Below are positions 51,523 through 60,190 of a DNA stretch of 64,000 nucleotides, one piece after another; positions within the stretch are counted from its first letter, which is position 1, and each line of letters begins with the position of its first letter. The translations under genes and the position numbers were made by a program. The DNA comes from Pseudomonas sp. P818. Its GTDB lineage: Bacteria > Pseudomonadota > Gammaproteobacteria > Pseudomonadales > Pseudomonadaceae. The stretch covers positions 1 through 64,000 of the forward strand of contig NZ_ATKM01000021.1 in the NCBI RefSeq assembly GCF_000418555.1, read 5' to 3'. The notes under the pieces were generated by a model. It ran no database searches. It was not told where the DNA came from and worked only from the letters and a program-made list of their open reading frames with translations.

Positions 51523-51612
51523 CAGAGAAGTCCTTCGACGCTTGGCGGCATCTGTTGTCGGGCCCACGGCGGGGCATTCAGGCTTTGGCCATCATATGTG
51601 GCGATTGGATGC

Positions 51613-51642
51613 TGTCAACCACGATAAAGACACAGGTTTACA
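51613..51642. promoter_or_regulatory. BirA-type biotin operator upstream of bioB
   Basis: Half-sites TGTCAACC and GGTTTACA, 14 bases apart, match the proteobacterial BirA operator (TGTAAACC-N14/15-GGTTTACA) with a single mismatch. Biotinyl-AMP-bound BirA would repress bioB and the genes after it when biotin is plentiful. Confidence 0.75.
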
Positions 51643-51719
51643 TTTGATCATTTATCGATCAATAGAACTTATGTTATGGCACAAGGCCAAATGCTTACCC
51701 CTCCCACAGGATGTTCTGC

Positions 51720-52013
51720 ATGCAGGTTGAAGGTTTTTTTGAAGGACTCGGCGAAGCGCTGGGCCGCGCCATCCGTTTCATCGTCGACATGCTGTCCGGC
51801 GTGCTGGGCGCGATGGCCGATGCCATCGACGACTTTCTCCATGGGCTGGCCAGGGCCATCGGCATGGACGTGTCGATCTTCAGCATCATTCTGCTGATCA
51901 TCGGTCTGCTGTTTCTCTTCAGCGGCGTGCGCTCGTTCCTGCGCGGCTCGATCATCGGCGGGGTGATCTGGGTATTTCTCGGCCTGATCGTCATGGGCTG
52001 GCTGATCCGCTGA
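51720..52013 (+). CDS. Small membrane protein of unknown function
   Basis: The 97-residue protein starts with an amphipathic segment (MQVEGFFEGLGEALGRAIRF). Two to three hydrophobic helices end it (VSIFSIILLIIGLLFLFSG, GSIIGGVIWVFLGLIVMGWLI). ATG 51720 is chosen because AGGA lies 8 bases before it; ATG 51711 overlaps that site. It is read divergently from bioB and just before comF. I do not recognise the family. Confidence 0.75.
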   Translation: MQVEGFFEGLGEALGRAIRFIVDMLSGVLGAMADAIDDFLHGLARAIGMDVSIFSIILLIIGLLFLFSGVRSFLRGSIIGGVIWVFLGLIVMGWLIR

Positions 52014-52056
52014 CGCTGGCTACACTTCCGGCATCCTCGCTCACGGATGAGCCGCC

Positions 52057-52797
52057 ATGCCACTGTTCGACCTCACCTCGCTGCGCCGCCTGCCCTGGCT
52101 GCAACCACGCCGCCATTGCCAGCTTTGCGATGAAGCAACCGATCACCCCACGCACAGCATCTGCACCGCCTGCGAAGCCGAGCTGCCCTGGCTCGGCGCG
52201 CACTGTCAGGTCTGCGCGGTGCCGCTGGCGGCTCACGGGCTGATCTGCGGCGCCTGCCAGAACAAGCCGCCGAGCTTCACCCGCGTGGAAGCGCCCTGGC
52301 GCTACGCCTTTCCGGTCGACAATCTGATCACCCGTTTCAAGCATCAGGCGCAGTGGCCCCATGGTCGTCTGCTCGCCGAACTGCTGGCCGAACACCTGCG
52401 CCATGCCTTCGATGAAGGGCTGCCCCGCCCCCAGGCGCTGCTGCCGGTGCCGCTGGCCCGCAAGCGCCAGCGACGACGCGGCTTCAACCAGGCGCAAATG
52501 CTCGCCGACTGGCTGGGCGCCAGCCTGAAACTGCCAGTACACAATGACTGGCTGCAGCGCCGTGTCGATACGCCCGCCCAGCAGGGTCTGGATGCCGCCA
52601 CGCGCAAGCGCAACCTGCGCCAGGCATTCAGCCTCGGCCTTCAAGCGCAGGTTGGCGGTGCTCATTTGGCGCTGGTCGACGACGTGCTTACCACGGGGGC
52701 GACGGCCGGGATGCTCGCCCATTTGCTGCGCCGCGCTGGCGCCCTACGCGTCGACGTCTATTGCCTGGCACGTACGCCGCGGCCGGGCGATGGCTGA
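52057..52797 (+). CDS. comF: ComF family phosphoribosyltransferase-like protein
   Basis: The 246-residue protein has an N-terminal zinc region with four CxxC-type pairs (CQLCDE, CTACE, CQVCA, CGACQ). A type I phosphoribosyltransferase fold follows (LLPVPLARKRQRRRGFNQAQMLA, LVDDVLTTGAT for PRPP binding). In naturally competent bacteria ComF helps DNA uptake or processing; in Pseudomonas it sits divergently beside bioB, as here. Confidence 0.92.
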   Translation: MPLFDLTSLRRLPWLQPRRHCQLCDEATDHPTHSICTACEAELPWLGAHCQVCAVPLAAHGLICGACQNKPPSFTRVEAPWRYAFPVDNLITRFKHQAQWPHGRLLAELLAEHLRHAFDEGLPRPQALLPVPLARKRQRRRGFNQAQMLADWLGASLKLPVHNDWLQRRVDTPAQQGLDAATRKRNLRQAFSLGLQAQVGGAHLALVDDVLTTGATAGMLAHLLRRAGALRVDVYCLARTPRPGDG

Positions 52798-52857
52798 CTT
52801 GACGCACCTGGCACAGTCGCGCACCGTGCCGACATCCTTTTTTGCCATGCCCGAACC

Positions 52858-53622
52858 ATGTCGCAGCTCGATCCCCTCGCCCAACTGCTCAGCCGCCGAC
52901 CGAAACGCCTGGCCCTGCTCGAACAGATCGCCGAACAAGGCTCCATCACCCGCGCCGCCAAGGCTGCCGGGCTGAGTTACAAGGCTGCCTGGGACGCCAT
53001 CGACGAGCTGAACAACCTGTCCGAACAGCCTCTGGTCAGCCGCAGTGTCGGCGGCAAGGGCGGCGGCGGCGCACGTCTGACGCCCGCCGGCGAGCGACTG
53101 CTGGCACTGCAGCGACGCCTGCAGGCGCTGCAGATGCAATTGCTGCAAGCCGCCGGTGACGATGCCGACCTGGAGCTGCTCGGCCGCCTGATGCTGCGCA
53201 CCAGTGCGCGCAACCAGCTGACAGGCCGCGTGCATGCGATTCATGCGCAGGGGCACAACGACCTGATCACTATCGAGCTGCCTGGTGGCAAGCACCTGCA
53301 GGCGCTGATCACCCATGACAGCACGGAAAACCTGCAGCTGATCGCCGGCAGCAGCGTGGTCGCGCTGATCAAGGCCGGCTGGCTGGAGCTGCAACCACTG
53401 AGCCAGCCGGCAGACGTCGAGCGCAATGCACTGGAAGGCCGCATCGAGCAAGTTCTGCCGGGCGGCGATGGCCCCAGCGAAGTGCGCATGAGCCTGACCA
53501 ACGGCCAGACCCTATGCGCCTCGGTCGAACCGCAACATCTGGCGACGCTGGGCCTGGTCGTCGGCGACCCGGTGCGTGCGCAGTTCGCTGCCAGTCAGGT
53601 GTTGCTGGGTACGCAGTTGTAG
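52858..53622 (+). CDS. modE: Molybdate-responsive regulator ModE
   Basis: The 254-residue protein has an N-terminal winged helix (RLALLEQIAEQGSITRAAKAAGLSYKAAWDAIDELNN, then SVGGKGGGGARLTPAGE). Two C-terminal TOBE/Mop molybdate-binding domains start near residues 122 (SARNQLTGRVHAI) and 192 (ALEGRIEQVLPG). It represses or activates molybdate genes; no mod transporter lies in the window. The window does contain a molybdopterin enzyme (22475) and a MOSC protein (27322). Confidence 0.92.
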   Translation: MSQLDPLAQLLSRRPKRLALLEQIAEQGSITRAAKAAGLSYKAAWDAIDELNNLSEQPLVSRSVGGKGGGGARLTPAGERLLALQRRLQALQMQLLQAAGDDADLELLGRLMLRTSARNQLTGRVHAIHAQGHNDLITIELPGGKHLQALITHDSTENLQLIAGSSVVALIKAGWLELQPLSQPADVERNALEGRIEQVLPGGDGPSEVRMSLTNGQTLCASVEPQHLATLGLVVGDPVRAQFAASQVLLGTQL

Positions 53623-53647
53623 AAAGGGTGCGACCCGGCATACCCCT

Positions 53648-53876
53648 AGCAGGCTGTTGAAAAACTACCTGCGTTGCCAGTGCTGCGTTAAAAACAGGCT
53701 CACAGCCGAAGGCTGAACGCGCTTTAGCGCGGCCCCGAAGGGGTGAGCGAAGCGAATCAAATGCTCATTTACAACTCGTAAAGTCGAGCGCGACTCCGAC
53801 CGTTTTTCGCCTGTTTTTGCGGGGCCGCCATCGGTATTGCACTGGCTGCCTCGCCTACGTTTTTCAACGGCCTGCT
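53648..53876. mobile_element. 229-bp MITE-like element with terminal inverted repeats
   Basis: The ends are AGCAGGCTGTTGAAAAAC and, inverted, AGCAGGCCGTTGAAAAAC (one mismatch in 18). CT and AG outside extend them to a CTAG-flanked pair (53646-53878). No transposase is encoded. The inside holds a small hairpin (GCGCTTTAGCGC) and the sequence TCGCCTGTTTTTGCGGGGCC. It fills most of the gap between modE and srkA. It resembles the non-autonomous intergenic elements of Pseudomonas genomes. Confidence 0.7.
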
Positions 53877-53880
53877 AGCG

Positions 53881-53932
53881 CGGATGAAATACGGGAATTT
53901 CGCAGGGTCACCCCGGATTTCATCCGGGCTAC
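53881..53932. repeat. REP inverted repeat
   Basis: A GGATGAAATACGGG ... CCCCGGATTTCATCCGGG hairpin of the same family as the one at 32500, directly next to the MITE-like element. Confidence 0.75.
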
Positions 53933-54042
53933 AAGGCTTTAGGACGGGGCACCCGGCCAGCAATGGTAGCGGCGGGTTGCATCCGCCCGACGGCCAGACC
54001 ATCGGCCAGGTACACTGTGCCTCCACCTATGCGGAGCCGCTC

Positions 54043-55017
54043 ATGAGCCACCCCTTCTCCACCCTCACCCCGGATCTGGTGCTCGATGCCGTGGAGAGCC
54101 TTGGCTATCTCAGCGACGCCCGCGTATTGGCGCTCAACAGCTACGAGAACCGCGTCTATCAGGTCGGTATCGAGGACGAGGCACCACTGATCGCCAAGTT
54201 CTATCGCCCGGACCGCTGGAGCGATGCGGCGATCCGCGAAGAGCACGCCTTCAGCCTCGAACTGTCCGAGCATGAGGTGCCGGTGGTGGCGCCACTGCTA
54301 CGCGATGGCGAAACGCTGTTCGAGCACGGCGGCTTTCGCTTCGCCCTGTTCCCGCGCCGCGGCGGGCGCGCACCGGAGCCGGGCAATCTCGACCAGCTGT
54401 ATCGCCTCGGCCAGTTGCTCGGGCGCATGCATGCCATCGGCGCCAGCCGCCCCTTCGAGCATCGCGAAAGCCTGACGGTGACCGGCTTCGGCCACGCCTC
54501 GCTGGGCGCTCTGCTCGACGGTGGCTTCGTACCGCGCAGCCTGTTGCCAGCCTACGAATCGGTAGCGCGCGATCTGCTCGCCCGACTCGACGAGCTGTTC
54601 GCCCGCATGCGCTACACGCCGATCCGTCTGCACGGCGACTGCCACCCCGGCAATCTGCTGCATCGCGACGACGCCTTCCATATGGTCGACCTCGACGACT
54701 GCCGCATGGGCCCGGCCGTGCAGGACCTGTGGATGATGCTCGCCGGCGAGCGCCACGAGCGCCTCGGCCAGCTTGCCGAGCTGGTCGACGGTTATCAGGA
54801 ATTCCACGACTTCGCTGCCCGCGAACTGCCGCTGATCGAGGGCCTGCGCGCCCTGCGCCTGATGCACCACAGCGCCTGGATTGCCAAGCGCTGGGACGAT
54901 CCGGCCTTCCCTCTGGCCTTCCCCTGGTTCGCCGGCGAGCGCTACTGGGGCGACCAGATTCTTGCTCTGCGCGAACAACTGGCGGCGCTGGACGAGGAGC
55001 CGCTGCGGCTGTTCTGA
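54043..55017 (+). CDS. srkA: Stress response kinase SrkA (RdoA/YihE family)
   Basis: A Ser/Thr protein kinase of the aminoglycoside-phosphotransferase-like fold, linked in E. coli to protection from oxidative and envelope stress (MazEF, Cpx). The 324-residue protein has LNSYENRVYQVG (nucleotide loop), a Lys in LIAKFYRP, the catalytic loop RLHGDCHPGNLL and the metal-binding DLDDCRMGP. ATG 54043 has GGAG 7 bases upstream; the longer frame runs through the REP sequence and is not coding. Confidence 0.93.
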   Translation: MSHPFSTLTPDLVLDAVESLGYLSDARVLALNSYENRVYQVGIEDEAPLIAKFYRPDRWSDAAIREEHAFSLELSEHEVPVVAPLLRDGETLFEHGGFRFALFPRRGGRAPEPGNLDQLYRLGQLLGRMHAIGASRPFEHRESLTVTGFGHASLGALLDGGFVPRSLLPAYESVARDLLARLDELFARMRYTPIRLHGDCHPGNLLHRDDAFHMVDLDDCRMGPAVQDLWMMLAGERHERLGQLAELVDGYQEFHDFAARELPLIEGLRALRLMHHSAWIAKRWDDPAFPLAFPWFAGERYWGDQILALREQLAALDEEPLRLF

Positions 55018-55020
55018 GAA

Positions 55021-55070
55021 GTAGCCCGGATGCAATACGGGAGCGCAATCTCGGATTGCATCCGGGCTAC
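55021..55070. repeat. REP inverted repeat after srkA
   Basis: GTAGCCCGGATGCAATACGG ... GGATTGCATCCGGGCTAC hairpin, 3 bases past the srkA stop. Confidence 0.8.
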
Positions 55071-55099
55071 AGGATCATCGCGGCTATCGAGAGCAGAAG

Positions 55100-55180
55100 C
55101 CTTCGCGGCTGAAGCCGCTCCTACCGGGCAGGTGGACATCTGTAGGAACGGCTGGGCGGCATTCCGCTTCAGCCGCGATG
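55100..55180. repeat. Second REP hairpin family between srkA and rarD
   Basis: CTTCGCGGCTGAAGCCGCTCCTAC is followed by an inverted partner GTAGGAACGGC ... CGCTTCAGCCGCGA. The remaining 55181-55388 shows only the rarD leader; no other feature is seen there. Confidence 0.65.
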
Positions 55181-55388
55181 CTTTTTGTCCGATGCCAAGG
55201 GCCTCGCACGGCATTTGGACTACCCAGCAAGCCCCTGCATACCGATACAGTTGCGCGCACTGCGTAAACTTTGCCTTACGACTTTGCCGGCACTTCGGTA
55301 GATGGAAAAAGCTGAACGAACAGACAAGGCAGCGGACAGGACGCTAGAATTTCGCGGCAACCGTTAGCTGCCTAACCAAGGATTTCCG

Positions 55389-56294
55389 ATGGCCACCGCC
55401 AACCCGCAACGCGGGTACGTTCTGGGCCTTAGCGCCTACATCATCTGGGGCTTGTTCCCGCTCTACTTCAAAGCCCTGCAAAGCGTCCCGGCGATGGAAA
55501 TCATCGTGCACCGGGTGCTCTGGTCGGCGCTGTTCGGCGGTTTGCTGCTGCTCGTATGGAAACACCCGGGCTGGTGGCGCGAGCTGCGCGACAACCCCAA
55601 GCGCCTGGCAGTGCTGGCCGGCTGCGGCCTGTTGATCGCGACCAACTGGCTGGTCTACGTGTGGGCGGTGAACAACGACCGGATGATCGAGGCCAGCCTG
55701 GGCTACTACATCAACCCGCTGATCAACGTGCTGCTCGGTCTGCTGATTCTCGGCGAACGCCTACGCCGCCTGCAGTGGCTGGCCGTAGGCCTGGCCGCGC
55801 TGGGCGTGCTGCAGCAGCTTTGGCAGGTTGGCAGCCTGCCCTGGGTGTCGCTGGTACTGGCGCTGACCTTCGGCTTCTACGGGCTGATCCGCAAGCAGGC
55901 ACCGGTGGCCGCCCTTCCAGGCCTGGTGGTGGAAACCTGGCTGCTGGTGCCGGTGGCGTTGGTCTGGCTGGTGCTGCACCCCGCGGCGATGAGCAGCCAG
56001 GCAAGTTTCTGGACCAGCAGCCAGGCGCTATGGCTGGCGGCAGCCGGGCCGATCACCCTGGTTCCGCTGGTGTGCTTCAACGCCGCCGCGCGGCATCTGC
56101 CCTACACCACGCTGGGCTTCCTGCAGTACCTGGCGCCGACTCTGGTGCTGCTGCAGGCCATCCTGATCTTCGACGAGCATTTCTCGCCGAGCACCCTGCT
56201 TGCCTTCGCCTGCATCTGGGCTGGACTGTTTGTATACAGTCTGGATATCTGGCTGAACCTGCGCAAACGCTCGAACGCTTCACCCAGCGATTGA
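55389..56294 (+). CDS. rarD: EamA family transporter RarD
   Basis: The 301-residue inner-membrane protein has ten hydrophobic helices in two EamA repeats. Family signature segments are GYVLGLSAYIIWGLFPLYFKAL, HRVLWSALFG, NWLVYVWAVNN and GYYINPLINVLLG. RarD proteins export or import small metabolites (chloramphenicol resistance in some); the substrate here is unknown. Confidence 0.92.
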   Translation: MATANPQRGYVLGLSAYIIWGLFPLYFKALQSVPAMEIIVHRVLWSALFGGLLLLVWKHPGWWRELRDNPKRLAVLAGCGLLIATNWLVYVWAVNNDRMIEASLGYYINPLINVLLGLLILGERLRRLQWLAVGLAALGVLQQLWQVGSLPWVSLVLALTFGFYGLIRKQAPVAALPGLVVETWLLVPVALVWLVLHPAAMSSQASFWTSSQALWLAAAGPITLVPLVCFNAAARHLPYTTLGFLQYLAPTLVLLQAILIFDEHFSPSTLLAFACIWAGLFVYSLDIWLNLRKRSNASPSD

Positions 56295-56459
56295 TCCGCC
56301 AACCAGGACCGGGAGTGCCCTGAGCAAAAAATGCTCAACCATTCCCGGGCCGCACCAGCCCTGCACCTGCGCCGGCCACCCCCGGCTTATCCACAGATCC
56401 ATCCCCGGCATTTGTGCACAAGCCCTTGATCCTGCTGCATTTTTGACCATCCAATGAAA

Positions 56460-56491
56460 AGCCCCGGGGCACTAGGCCGTGCGCCGGGGCT
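56460..56491 (-). terminator. Terminator after gcvR
   Basis: AGCCCCGG / CCGGGGCT stem with a 16-base loop that itself can pair (GGCAC..GTGCG). Leftward reading has TTTTCATTGG after the stem. It lies between convergent rarD and gcvR. Confidence 0.75.
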
Positions 56492-56532
56492 CCCCAGTTT
56501 ACCCACAGGCTGATCCACGCCTGCCGTGGATA

Positions 56533-57051
56533 TCACTCCTCGGTGCGCAGATTCAGCTCCACCATCAGATCGTCGGCCAGCGTCTCCAGGCGCGCCTGCA
56601 GTTGCTCCAGGGCCAGCGTTTCCGGCACGGCGAGCAGCGCCTCGGCGGTGAACAGCAACTCGCCGCTCATCGGTGCCGGCGCCACCTCGGTGAGCAGGCT
56701 CTCCAGGTTGACGCCCTGCTCGGCCAACACTCGGGTGATGTCACGGACGATACCGGGGCGGTCGTTGCCCACCAGCTCCAGACGAATCGCGGTGAAGCGC
56801 CCGCCCGGTTCGCTACCGCTGGCCGCCAGCTGCACGCGAATGCCGTGCGCGCTCAGCGCTTCGAGCTCCTTGATCAGGCCGCCATGGGCCTCGGCCGGCA
56901 CATCCACCCGCACGATCCCGGCGAATTGCCCAGCCATGCGTGCCATACGACTCTCCAGCCAGTTGCCGCCATGATTGGCCACGCAGCCGGCCAGACGCTC
57001 GACCAGCCCCGGTTGGTCCTGGGCAATCACCGTCAGTACCAGATGATCCAT
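56533..57051 (-). CDS. gcvR: Glycine cleavage system regulator GcvR (two ACT domains)
   Basis: The 172-residue protein consists of two ACT domains (MDHLVLTVIAQDQPGLVERLAGCVANHGGNW and LELVGNDRPGIVRDITRVLAEQGVN). GcvR-type proteins bind glycine and antagonise GcvA at the gcv promoter. No gcv genes are nearby, so the role is from family resemblance. Confidence 0.85.
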   Translation of the reverse strand: MDHLVLTVIAQDQPGLVERLAGCVANHGGNWLESRMARMAGQFAGIVRVDVPAEAHGGLIKELEALSAHGIRVQLAASGSEPGGRFTAIRLELVGNDRPGIVRDITRVLAEQGVNLESLLTEVAPAPMSGELLFTAEALLAVPETLALEQLQARLETLADDLMVELNLRTEE

Positions 57052-57083
57052 GTACTACCTCACTCGTTCACAGGATGGAAAAG

Positions 57084-57533
57084 TCAGCCGCGCAGCGACA
57101 GCCAGTAGGTGAAGAATTGTTCGTCACGCACATAACCGAGCCGCTCATAAAGGCGCTGACCGGTCAGGTTGGTCTTTGCCGTCTCCAGTTGCAGACCGCA
57201 GGCCCCAGTTGCCTCGGCATGGGCGCGGGCAGCGTTCATCAGCGCTTCGCCAACGCCGCAGCGGCGCGCGCTTTCGTCGACATACAGATCGCTGAGCAGC
57301 CAGGCCGGTTCCAGCGCCAGCGAGGACAGAAAGGGATACAGCTGCACGAAACCCTGCGCGGCGCCCCGTCCGTCACGGGCGATGAACAACTGCGAATCTC
57401 CGCGCTCCAGGCGTGCACGGAGGAAGGCAGCGATATCCGCATCCGCCCGCGGCACCTGATAGAAACGCAGATAGCCGGCAAAGAGCCGGGTGAGATCGAC
57501 AAGGTCGGCAGCAGAGGCAGCGGAAACCGTCAT
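57084..57533 (-). CDS. GNAT family N-acetyltransferase
   Basis: The 149-residue acyl-CoA-dependent acetyltransferase has the acetyl-CoA loop ARRCGVGEALMNAA after LLSDLYVDES, and the C-terminal GQRLYERLGYVRDEQF. It lies 32 bp upstream of gcvR on the same strand and may be co-transcribed. Substrate unknown. Confidence 0.88.
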   Translation of the reverse strand: MTVSAASAADLVDLTRLFAGYLRFYQVPRADADIAAFLRARLERGDSQLFIARDGRGAAQGFVQLYPFLSSLALEPAWLLSDLYVDESARRCGVGEALMNAARAHAEATGACGLQLETAKTNLTGQRLYERLGYVRDEQFFTYWLSLRG

Positions 57534-57891
57534 GGCAAGCTCCAGAAGGCGTGTCGGGCAGTATAGGCGAGGGACGCGTAGGCCATATTGGCTCGGTTGT
57601 CAGTAGCCAGGCCAATTAATCGTGTACGGTTTTACAGATTTTATGGAACAATAGATAAGTTTTTTGCGCACACGACGCATAAGGAATGACCCAAATTAGT
57701 CTTTTGGTCGCAGTCTGACGCGCACCCACTGCATTTCCCCGAAATCTTGATGTAGTATGCCGCGCCACGGACTACAAGACGGCCAGCCCGTCTCCGACGA
57801 GCCTCTCTGAAAGCGCAGGCGCTGACCCGCAGGTCGTTTTCAGAGGTGCCCGAAGCGGCGATTGAGTAAAGCTCAGAGAGTGAGGCAAGTG
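57534..57891. promoter_or_regulatory. Leader of glcB
   Basis: This 358-bp region separates divergent genes. It has an AT-rich core at about 57625-57670 (TTTTACAGATTTTATGGAACAATAGATAAG), the probable promoter zone. A stem-like CTGAAAGCGCAGGCGCTGACCCGCAGG follows before the glcB ribosome binding site (GAGGCAAGTG). No coding frame or RNA gene is evident. Confidence 0.4.
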
Positions 57892-60069
57892 ATGACTGAA
57901 CGCGTTCAAGTCGGTGGCCTGCAGGTCGCCAAAGCCCTGTACGACTTCGTGAACAACGAAGCCATTCCCGGTACCGGCATCGCTGCCGACAAGTTCTGGG
58001 CCGGTGCCGCCGCGGTCATCAAGGACCTGGCACCGAAGAACCGCGCCCTGCTGGCCAAGCGCGACGAGCTGCAGGCGCAGATCGATGCCTGGCACCAGGC
58101 GCGCAAGGGCCAGGCTCACGACGCGGCCGCCTACAAGGCCTTCCTCCAGGAAATCGGCTACCTGCTGCCGGAGCCGGAAGACTTCCAGGCCACCACCGCC
58201 AACGTCGACGAAGAGATCGCCCGCCTGGCCGGCCCGCAGCTGGTGGTGCCGGTGATGAACGCGCGCTTCGCCCTGAACGCCTCCAACGCCCGCTGGGGCT
58301 CGCTGTACGACGCGCTGTACGGCACCGACGTGATCAGCGAAGAAGGCGGCGCCGAGAAGGGCAAGGGCTACAACAAGGTGCGTGGCGACAAGGTCATCGC
58401 CTTCGCCCGCGCCTTCCTCGACGAAGCCGCGCCGCTGACTGCCGGCTCGCACGTCGACTCCACCGGTTATGCCATCGTCGATGGCAAGCTGGTCGTTGCC
58501 CTCAAGGGTGGCAGCAACAGCGGCCTGCGTGACGACGCGCAGCTGGTCGGCTTCCAGGGCGAGGCCAGCGCGCCGATCGCCGTGCTGCTCAAGCACAACG
58601 GCCTGCACTTCGAAATCCAGATCGATGCCTCCAGCCCCATCGGCAGCACCGACGCCGCCGGCGTGAAAGACGTGCTGATGGAAGCGGCGCTGACCACCAT
58701 CATGGACTGCGAAGACTCCGTCGCAGCCGTCGATGCCGACGACAAGGTGGTGGTCTACCGTAACTGGCTGGGCCTGATGAAGGGCGACCTGGCCGAAGAA
58801 GTGTCCAAGGGCGGCCAGACCTTCACCCGCACCATGAACCCGGACCGCGTCTACACCAAGCCGGACGGCTCGGAGCTGACCCTGCACGGCCGCTCGCTGC
58901 TGTTCGTGCGCAACGTCGGCCACCTGATGACCAACCCGGCCATTCTCGACGCCGAAGGCAACGAGATCCCGGAAGGCATTCAGGACGGGCTGTTCACCAG
59001 CCTGATCGCGGTGCACAACCTGATCGGCAACACCACGCGCAAGAACACCCGCACCGGCAGCGTGTACATCGTCAAGCCAAAGATGCACGGCCCGGAAGAA
59101 GTCGCCTTCACCAGCGAGATCTTTGCCCGCGTCGAGGATGTGCTGGGCCTGGCCCGCAACACCCTGAAAGTCGGCATCATGGACGAAGAGCGCCGCACCA
59201 CCGTCAATCTCAAGGCCTGCATCAAGGCTGCCAGCGAGCGCGTGGTGTTCATCAACACCGGCTTCCTCGACCGTACCGGTGACGAAATCCACACCTCCAT
59301 GGAAGCCGGCGCCGTGGTGCGCAAGGCCGCGATGAAGAGCGAGACCTGGATCGGTGCCTACGAGAACAACAACGTCGACGTTGGCCTGGCCACCGGCCTG
59401 CAGGGCCGCGCGCAGATCGGCAAGGGCATGTGGGCCATGCCGGACCTGATGGCGGCGATGGTCGAGCAGAAGATCGCCCACCCGCTGTCCGGCGCCAACA
59501 CCGCCTGGGTCCCCTCGCCGACCGCTGCCACCCTGCACGCCCTGCACTACCACAAGGTCGACGTGTTCGCCCGTCAGGCCGAACTGGCCAAGCGCACCCC
59601 GGCTTCGGTGGACGACATCCTGACCATCCCGCTGGCCAAGGACACCAGCTGGAGCGACGAGGAAATACGCAACGAGCTGGACAACAACGCGCAAGGCATC
59701 CTCGGCTACGTGGTGCGCTGGATCGACCAGGGCGTGGGCTGCTCCAAGGTGCCGGACATCAACGACGTCGGCCTGATGGAAGACCGCGCCACCCTGCGCA
59801 TCTCCAGCCAGCTGCTGGCCAACTGGCTGCGCCACGGCATCGTTACCGAAGCGCAGGTGGTCGAAAGCCTCAAGCGCATGGCGCCGGTGGTGGATCGCCA
59901 GAACGCCAATGATCCGCTGTACCGCCCGATGGCCCCGGACTTCGACAACAACGTCGCCTTCCAGGCCGCGCTGGAGCTGGTGGTCGAAGGCACCAAGCAG
60001 CCCAACGGCTACACCGAGCCGGTGCTGCATCGCCGTCGCCGCGAATTCAAGGCCAAGAACGGTCTGTGA
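57892..60069 (+). CDS. glcB: Malate synthase G GlcB
   Basis: Condenses glyoxylate with acetyl-CoA to malate, the second step of the glyoxylate bypass and of glycolate use. The 725-residue single-chain form G has the usual length and the blocks TDVISEEGGAEKGKGYNKVRGD-like, MDCEDSVAAVDADDKV (metal/catalytic acid region), TRTMNPDRVY and HPLSGANTAWVPSPTAATLHALHYH. ATG 57892 has GAGG upstream. No glcDEF or aceA is nearby, so it is transcribed alone. A strong terminator follows. Confidence 0.96.
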   Translation: MTERVQVGGLQVAKALYDFVNNEAIPGTGIAADKFWAGAAAVIKDLAPKNRALLAKRDELQAQIDAWHQARKGQAHDAAAYKAFLQEIGYLLPEPEDFQATTANVDEEIARLAGPQLVVPVMNARFALNASNARWGSLYDALYGTDVISEEGGAEKGKGYNKVRGDKVIAFARAFLDEAAPLTAGSHVDSTGYAIVDGKLVVALKGGSNSGLRDDAQLVGFQGEASAPIAVLLKHNGLHFEIQIDASSPIGSTDAAGVKDVLMEAALTTIMDCEDSVAAVDADDKVVVYRNWLGLMKGDLAEEVSKGGQTFTRTMNPDRVYTKPDGSELTLHGRSLLFVRNVGHLMTNPAILDAEGNEIPEGIQDGLFTSLIAVHNLIGNTTRKNTRTGSVYIVKPKMHGPEEVAFTSEIFARVEDVLGLARNTLKVGIMDEERRTTVNLKACIKAASERVVFINTGFLDRTGDEIHTSMEAGAVVRKAAMKSETWIGAYENNNVDVGLATGLQGRAQIGKGMWAMPDLMAAMVEQKIAHPLSGANTAWVPSPTAATLHALHYHKVDVFARQAELAKRTPASVDDILTIPLAKDTSWSDEEIRNELDNNAQGILGYVVRWIDQGVGCSKVPDINDVGLMEDRATLRISSQLLANWLRHGIVTEAQVVESLKRMAPVVDRQNANDPLYRPMAPDFDNNVAFQAALELVVEGTKQPNGYTEPVLHRRRREFKAKNGL

Positions 60070-60091
60070 TGCGGACGCTGCGCGAATGAAT

Positions 60092-60117
60092 AAACCGCCC
60101 TCCGGGGCGGTTTTTTA
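60092..60117 (+). terminator. Terminator after glcB
   Basis: ACCGCCC tccg GGGCGGT stem followed by TTTTTATT, 23 bases after the stop. Confidence 0.92.
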
Positions 60118-60124
60118 TTGGGCA

Positions 60125-60183
60125 GTCGCGGCTGAAGCCTCTCCCACGGGCGCTGGATGTTGTGGGAGGGGCTTTAGCCGCGA
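60125..60183. repeat. REP inverted repeat between glcB and the sulfatase-family gene
   Basis: GTCGCGGCTGAAGCCTCTCCCAC and its inverted partner GTGGGAGGGGCTTTAGCCGCGAC form a long hairpin between convergent genes. Confidence 0.85.
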
Positions 60184-60190
60184 CAGGTAG

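Noticed and set aside
57772..60030. 752-codon minus-strand open frame
   Set aside because: Antisense shadow of glcB, with no recognisable domain.
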